Translations under genes and position numbers: made by a program
Assembly (NCBI RefSeq): GCF_028640845.1
Contig: NC_080542.1
Span: forward strand, 62,447,064 to 62,511,063
Direction of reading: 5' to 3'
Length of the DNA: 64,000 nucleotides
From: Ahaetulla prasina
Taxonomy: Eukaryota > Chordata > Lepidosauria > Squamata > Colubridae
The notes under the pieces: model-generated
Database searches by the model: none
Told to the model about the DNA's origin: nothing
What the model saw: the letters and a program-made list of their open reading frames with translations, nothing else
Shown here: positions 57,770-64,000 of the stretch, one piece after another
How positions within the stretch are numbered: position 1 is the stretch's first letter
How the letters are laid out: each line of letters begins with the position of its first letter

Positions 57770-58925
57770 AAAAAGTGATAAAATTAGTAGACCAGAAGAA
57801 TTCTGTGGATAAAATTTACTTTGATTTCAGTAAAACATTTGATAAAGTAGACCACAACCTACTACTTGATAAGATAGAAAAATGTAGGTTAGACAGCATC
57901 CCCACCAGATGGATTCGTAACTGGCTGACCAACTACACTCAACATGTACTCCTCCATGGAACTGTATCTACATGGAAGAAAGTATGCAGTGGGGTACATC
58001 AAGGCTCTGTTTTAGGCCCAGTATGCTTCAACATCTTCATCCATGATTCAAATGACAGGACAGATGGGAAATTCATCAAATTTGCAGACGAAACCAAGCT
58101 GGCAGGAATAGCCAACAACCTGGAAGATAAGCTTAAGATACAAAAGGTTCTTGACAGACTTAAACATTGGGCACTATCTAACAAAAAGAAATTCAATGGG
58201 GGAAAAAGTAAGGTTCTATATTTAGGCAAGAAAAAACAAATACACAGATATAGTATATGTGGTACCTGGCTCAATAGTAATAATTGTGGGAGGGATGTTG
58301 AAATCATGGTGAACAATCATTTAACTATAAGACAGCCGTGTGCTGCAGCTGCCAAAAAAGCCAACATAGTTCTAGGTTACATTAATAGAGCAATAGAATC
58401 AAAATCACATGAAGTGTTAATACCACTTTATAATGCCTTGGTAAGACCATACTTGGAGTACTGCATGCAGTTTTGGTCGCCACGATGAAAAAAAGATATT
58501 GAGACTCTAAATGAGTGCAGAGAAGAGCAACAAAGATGATTAGGGGACTGGAGACTAAAACATATAAAGAACAGTTGCTGGAATTGGGTATGTTTAGTTC
58601 AAAGAAATATCTAATATCTAAGGGGTTTTCACAAAAAGGGAGTCATGCTATTCTCCAAAGCAGCTGAAGGCAGGTCAAGAAGCAATGGATGGAAACTAAT
58701 CAAGGAAGGAAGCAATTAATAACTAAGAAGAAATTTCCTGACAGTTAGAACAATTAATCAGTGGAACAACTTTCCTCCAGAAATAGTGAATGCTCAAACA
58801 CTGGACATTTTTAAGAAGAGATTGGACAACCATTTGTCTAAAATGGTACAGGGTTTCCTGCCTGAGCAGAGAGTTGGACTAGAAGGCCTCCAAGTCCTTT
58901 CCAACTCTGTTATTCTATATTCTAA
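57770..58925 (+). mobile_element. CR1 LINE with long open RT C-terminal half
   Basis: 57775-58488 is open for 237 codons: [76 protein letters not shown] and LIPLYNALVRPYLEYCMQFW. The catalytic FADD is FADE, so this copy should be inactive. After the stop at 58488 the frame resumes with a few breaks (RRNFLTVRTINQWNNFPPEI). The CR1 3' tail ends near 58925 (AGAGTTGGACTAGAAGGCCT, ACTCTGTTATTCTATATTCT). Confidence 0.92.
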
Positions 58926-60929
58926 AACAATGGCAGTCAACCTGGTCCCTACCGCCCACTAGTGGGCGTTCCAGCTTTCATGGTTTTGTAGGGACAGCAA
59001 ACAAAATAAAAATAAAATATAAATAAGATTAGAACATTTTAAAATCAGTGTAGTTGGAGAATAAATTGGGTGAACTAATTATAGAATAGGTTGTAATGGC
59101 CTATATCATTCTCTGGGTTACTGAGTATTGAACTGTTTAAAATTTGTAAACCAAATGTAATGGCTAATTAGGCCAGCTTCCATTACCTATTACTATGTTT
59201 ACTCTTGAAGTTTAAAGTGAACAGCCTATTAGGCTGAAACGTTAAAATGAGAAAAGAGTTTCATCACTAACTACATTCTTGTTTTAAATCAGTTCACAAT
59301 TTGAGTGCATGGGTTTTATATAGTCCTCTAACAATTCCCAGTTGAATTAATATGTGTCCCCAATTTTTTTTTAAAGAAAAGGGTAGGATAAAAATTAAAT
59401 AGTACAAAACATGAATTCCAATGTTTAAGATTAATAAAGATTATTTTTCTTGGGAATAGAGTCAATTGCTAGGAGCCTAAATTAAAATAACGCTACTATG
59501 AGGGCATATGCTGCTAAAGGAAATTGTGGGAGGGATAATGGTAGTAAACGTTATTTGAATGAAACTGATGCTTAAAGTAACAGGACTAATTTTTTATCAC
59601 TTAAATTTCAGCAAGTCATTAAAGCATCACATGTTGTTATACTTTGCTGTTTCAATTTATTTTGATTTGGTCTCAGAACTGAGGTTGGGTCCAAAAGGCA
59701 ATACATTGGTGAACTGCTCTGCTGTAGCATAGCTACATAAGCTGGAAAATTGCTAGGAAGCTATAGTATTATTATTATCCGTTATACAGACCGCAGCAGT
59801 AAGATGAGGATGTGAGACTATAGTCTTCTAGCCCATTGGGCACTACTTCTATTAGTTCTAGGATGTGTAAAAGTTTGAATGTGTGATTTGATTCCACAAA
59901 GCTTTAATTAAATCACCTCTGAAACAAATCCAGGAAACAAATAAATAGGGAATAGGGAATCTTTTCTGAGACAACAACTTAAATCAGCGAAACGTTTTCT
60001 GGTATTTCTAAGATTAAATGTCTGCAAAAATTATTAACATCCACTTTTTTTCAGTTCATGAGAGAAAAAGAATAGTAACAAGCAAAATAACCAAAAAATG
60101 ATTTTCTTGGGCTTCAAACCAGCAATTTCTTACACACTAGGAAAAATTCTTATCCACTCATAAATGCCAATAGCTTTAGAGATTATTACAGTGCAAAACA
60201 GCTGGCAAGAAAGTACTTTTTCAAATTTTGCAAGCGGTTGTTCCGCTTGCATATATACATATTTTGTATATATGCAGGAAAACCTGCTCACAGAAAAAAA
60301 CACAACTGGATATTTCTTAACCTGGTTTAAACTTTTGATGCCTCACAGGACAGTTGTGGTGAGGAAAATGTAAGGAGAAAGAAATATTAGGCTCATTTGC
60401 CATCTTGAATTATTTATATTTTTATATAAATATAAAGGCTGCCAAGAATATATCCTATTTGGCCTTCATGAACGTATTTGGGTATTAGTCATTTTGGGTG
60501 CTATTATGTTTTTTTTAATGTAATATCTTCAATAATTGATGCTGTTATCGTTATATTTTCCCTTAATGCTTTTTAGAAGATCAGTTTAATTTTTTATTCT
60601 GAACTTGAAATTCTCTATATACTGACCTTTCTAGAACTAATGAATAGAGTTTTGCAATATTGACTGAATAGATTCAGATTGTGATTGGAGGCAATGCAAT
60701 TATTCTATAATTAGGTATTCTTCTTGTACTATAATCCCCTTTTATGAACACATATATATCCTTATTGTCCCTAATTTAATTAATAGACCATAAAACTCTG
60801 AGAATTTGCAATCTAAACTGCTATTTTTCTCACCTTAGAAGTGCTATTTATTAAAAGCCATTCCCCATGATCATGTATGATCACATATGATGAATCAATC
60901 AAATATTTATTATGGTCATAGACAAGCAT

Positions 60930-61155
60930 AAGAAGAGTGGAATAAAAGCAATTTATAATTTTAAAAGCTAAAAAATATAGGATACACAAAGTTAATTTTT
61001 TTAAAGGTCTGTGTGTTTATGTGTATGTGTGCTTATGTATAATATACCCATACACACACATATACAACCAGAGAGAGAGCTTTTAAAAAAATAACTTTCT
61101 GTATCCTACATTTTTTAGTTTTTAAAATTATGAATTGCTTGTAGTCCACTCTTCA
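60930..61155. repeat. Long inverted repeat (~75-bp arms)
   Basis: AAGAGTGGAATAAAAGCAAT ... AAAGTTAATTTTTTTAAA (about 60935-61003) is the reverse complement, with few mismatches, of the stretch at about 61082-61153 (TTTAAAAAAATAACTTTCTG ... GTAGTCCACTCTTC). The 75-bp spacer holds TG/CA-rich sequence. No coding sequence. Confidence 0.8.
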
Positions 61156-62567
61156 TAGACCAGCATATATTCATATATATACATATACACAATCTAAAAA
61201 TAACCCTACAAAACAGGGTAAAAAGATTAAGTAAATACAAAAAAAAATCTCATAAAGGCTATCACAGTACAAAATACTATTAACTAACAAGTTAAATATT
61301 CATTAAGGCAGGTTTCAGGTACACGCCCTCATCTGAAGGATTTTAATTGCTGTCAGAACTTGGCAACAGAGTATGTTACAGCAAGATTACTGCATGCAGC
61401 TGGGGAGTATAAAACTGTTCTGGTTGTCCTGGTGTTTATACAATATTAGTGAAATGAGACTAGTACAAATGTCTATATAATACAGGCACTGGAGGAGCAC
61501 ATGTTTCTGTATGTCCAATGTCATAAATATATTAACTGTCTGGGTAGAGAATTTTCTTGTATTGGCCTTCAAGGACAGGTAAGGGAAGGATATACTATTA
61601 TGCTAGTGAGGAACTACTCTCAGATAATTGAAACAGGAGACTGTCTCAAGCTTGTGGCCATCTATCCTTCAGGAATGACGCTTGCACTTATTTGAAAACG
61701 CCATGAGTTTTTTAGTAGTTTTAGGGGGCAAAAGTTTGTGTTGAGGAGATGCCCCAATCATGGGGTTCATATAAAAATTAAATAGGGACAGGGCTTATAT
61801 CCATCTTTGCTTGATATCCTTTCAGTTCTGATGGCACTGGTGAAATGGCTATTTTACTTTGAGTTAGGTCCCTTTGAAATGCATGCATGTTAAAATGAAG
61901 TAAATGCCAGTCCGTTGAGGAGTTCCCCAATTCCCCCCCCCCACAATTTAGCTCTAGATATAAAACCAAATGCTGCTTCAGTCTATAAAGATGGAATATG
62001 AGGATATTGTTATGCAGAAGGTATATTTTTCAATGAGATGATAAAGTACTAGACACTGATGGATGGATAGACTGATCTCCTCTAAAGCCAGGTTGCTCCT
62101 CTCAAGTATGTTTCTTTTTTGTTCAAACCAATGCTGCAATTTGCATTGTAAGCTAAATTGCATTGGGAACTTGATGTGATATGCCAGAAGAGAGCTAGGT
62201 TTTTAGATTTGATTATCTGAATGACATATGTCCAGCTGCAACTTTTGACATGTTTTGTTGCATGTCAAAAGTTATTTACAGTATCTCTTCTGTTGGAGAA
62301 GGTCCTATGCACTGCTGTATTATTGGCCATATACGCCTGGTATCTGGTAAATTTTCTGGCATTAGTGTAGTCCTTATCAAATCACGATGCCATGATTACC
62401 TTTAGAGTGCAATATTACCATCACTTAAATGCTGGTGGACCTCTTGTAAAGGTTTTACTATAGTTCTCCAATAGTGCATCAAGAGATTCAGCTGATATCA
62501 AGGCAAATAGAAGGGACTGTAGGTGATCAGAGGCCAATATTTTAGTTATCATTTGGTTTTATTTTAT

Positions 62568-62765
62568 TTTATTTATTTATTTATTTATTTTGTCACAACA
62601 GTATATATAAGCATAAGCATGAAAGTAACTATATATTATATAAGCATATAAATATAAGAGTAAGTATGTAATAACTATATTGATTGGATATAATGAAAGA
62701 AAACAATAGGACAGGAATGGTAGGCACTTTTGTGCTCTTATGCACGCCCCTTATGGATTTAAATA
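62568..62765 (-). mobile_element. Non-LTR element 3' UTR (family of 16440-16882)
   Basis: (TTTA)n at the low end, TTTTGTCACAACAGTATATA, then GAAAACAATAGGACAGGAATG and CTCTTATGCACGCCCCTTAT. Confidence 0.8.
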
Positions 62766-63227
62766 TTTAAATATCTAAATATGGGCTCCATTTTGCTCAT
62801 CAATAAGTTCTTCTTGTCAGCATTAATAAGAATTAATGTCAGTATGTGGTTCTTGAGTGAAAACATTTAAGAAAAGCAAAGTTGGCAAATGATCATTATC
62901 TAATTTAGGCACACCTTCTAGGGCTTACTTTCCAGGATCCCATTTAATTTAGCCTAAAGGCTGTTTGAGCCAGGCAGAGACCTGCAAAGTTTGAGCAATG
63001 GATGAGGAATCCTTTGAGCAATGGACAAGAAAACATCTATTGTCTTCAGGGTCAGAAGGTTATTTTTGCTTTGCAAAGAGGGTCTGGTCATTAGCACTGC
63101 ATCATAACATTATATTAGCATATAATTAGCACTGAGCATTTATATTTTGTATCCATTCTTTTATCTTTGTTTCATTGCCAGAGTAGTTTCCAAAGAGAAA
63201 AATCCCTTTCATAATTTATTTTGAGAT

Positions 63228-63925
63228 AGTCCTCAATTTACGACTGAAATGGAGCTTGCTCATTATAGTTGTAATGTGGTATAGTTGTAATGTATAGTTG
63301 TTGAAGTATATGGTATGTTTTAAGCAAATGCAGTTGCCTTGCTCAATCCCAGTCCTCCTAGGTGCGATTGCTAAGTAACCATAAAGGTCATTAAATGACC
63401 CAGGTGAATGAGCTGCCAGCTGAAAGGGGGCAAGCAGTTCTCTCCATGTGCAGAACTGGCACACAATGCCAGAGGAGAAAGATCTGATCTCTCTGAATTC
63501 ATCTCTCCTGCATAGTGCACCTGCTTTTCTCCCCACCATGGAGTAGAAAGTGCACTGGTTATGTTTCCCACCTTATGTTAGAGCTTTTTTTCCTCTGGCA
63601 CAGTGTGCCAGCTCCCTGCTCTCCCAGGGCTATAAAGTTAGAAAGGTTTTCTAGCTGGAGGCACTGTGCCAGAGAAACAAAACTCAGAGACCTTCTTTCC
63701 TTTGGCTTACTGTGCCTTTTCTCCTGCCCTCCCTGGGCTAGAAAGTTAGAAAAACCTGATCTTCCCTGCTGGCTTTCCTGTTGACTTTCTGAAAAAGCCA
63801 GCAGGGAAGATTACAAATGGAGATAATATGCAGGGGATTGGGGAACACGTTGTAAGTGCGAATGGGTTGCCTAGAGCCCAGACCACAAACACATGACAAA
63901 GGAGCACTGCAACAGCCATAACTTC
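63228..63925. mobile_element. MITE-like composite related to the TAGTCCTCAATTTACGAC family
   Basis: Starts ATAGTCCTCAATTTACGACT and later contains GCTAAGTAACCATAAAGG, GCCAGCAGGGAAGATTACAA, CGTTGTAAGTGCGAATGG and GCACTGCAACAGCCATAACT, all pieces of MITE families that carry inverted 'tagtcctcgacttacgac' ends. Between 63560 and 63780 a ~110-bp unit with GGGCTATAAAGTTAGAAAGG recurs as GGGCTAGAAAGTTAGAAAAA. The exact element ends are not clear. Confidence 0.5.
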
Positions 63926-64000
63926 ATTTATTTATTTAATTAATTTTGTCCTAACAATATACACAAGCATCACACAAAAAGATTATATAATATATAAACA
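63926..64000 (-). mobile_element. Non-LTR element 3' tail, cut by the window edge
   Basis: CATTTATTTATTTAATTAAT then TTTTGTCCTAACAATATACA, as at the low end of the copies at 31773 and 62568. The rest lies beyond 64000. Confidence 0.6.

Larger units (their letters stand above)
41398..64000 (-). other. ADCY1: ADCY1 intron, partial (before the 41279-41397 exon)
   Basis: At least 22.6 kb of intron. I looked for the preceding exon (a charged helix ending before ERLLM) on the minus strand and did not find it. Mobile elements are listed separately. Nothing recognisable is seen in 42296-43560, 43640-44260, 46206-46765, 48720-49800, 53076-53525, 55025-55920, 56335-57770, 59000-60930, 61160-62565 and 62766-63225, beyond AT-rich sequence and short chance open frames. 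Confidence 0.7.

Noticed and set aside
63216..63784. Several open frames near the high end
   Set aside because: They fall in a MITE-like composite and occur on both strands without any known motif.

Overview
The window is vertebrate nuclear DNA, most likely from a squamate reptile and probably a snake. It lies inside one host gene, ADCY1 (Ca2+/calmodulin-stimulated adenylyl cyclase type 1), on the minus strand. Six consecutive coding exons are readable in correct phase with splice signals: 41279-41397, 36441-36552, 25186-25313, 20680-20838, 12083-12224 and 1161-1316. Together they encode 272 residues: the linker before the first catalytic domain, the whole C1a cyclase domain with both metal-binding aspartates, and the start of C1b with the calmodulin-binding helix. 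Exons before these should lie above 64000 and the following exons below 1. The squamate assignment rests on Sauria-type tRNA SINEs, CR1, L2 and L1 LINEs, a LINE ending in a (TTCTA)n tract like the CR1/L3 'Snake1' elements, and a (GATA)n tract.

Everything else is intronic and dominated by mobile DNA. In introns at 1317-20679 there are CR1 copies in both orientations, an L1 with a 12-bp target duplication (9496-10808), non-autonomous DNA transposons, a fold-back repeat (12610-12749), SINEs, degraded L1s and a nested LINE complex (about 14890-16405). The intron at 20839-25185 holds an L1 ORF1 region split by an L2, a tandem repeat and an unidentified open frame next to a splice-acceptor-like site. 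The intron at 25314-36440 holds two relics of unidentified, possibly transposase-like proteins: one on the minus strand (27318-31000) split by two L2 insertions, and one on the plus strand (about 32590-33640). The intron at 36553-41278 holds a mariner-like MITE and a hAT element built around a tandem array of hairpins.

The last 22.6 kb (41398-64000) is a single intron. Its main occupant is a Ty3/Gypsy LTR retrotransposon (49806-53070) with apparently identical 190-bp LTRs and a 5-bp target duplication. It has lost reverse transcriptase and RNase H by an in-frame deletion and carries a frameshift in integrase. L2, CR1, Snake1-like LINEs and SINEs fill much of the rest.

No complete host gene other than this ADCY1 segment, no structural RNA gene and no CRISPR array is visible. 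The best candidates for something undescribed are the two relic proteins at 27318-33640. Family names for repeats come from recall of diagnostic motifs; no database search was possible.
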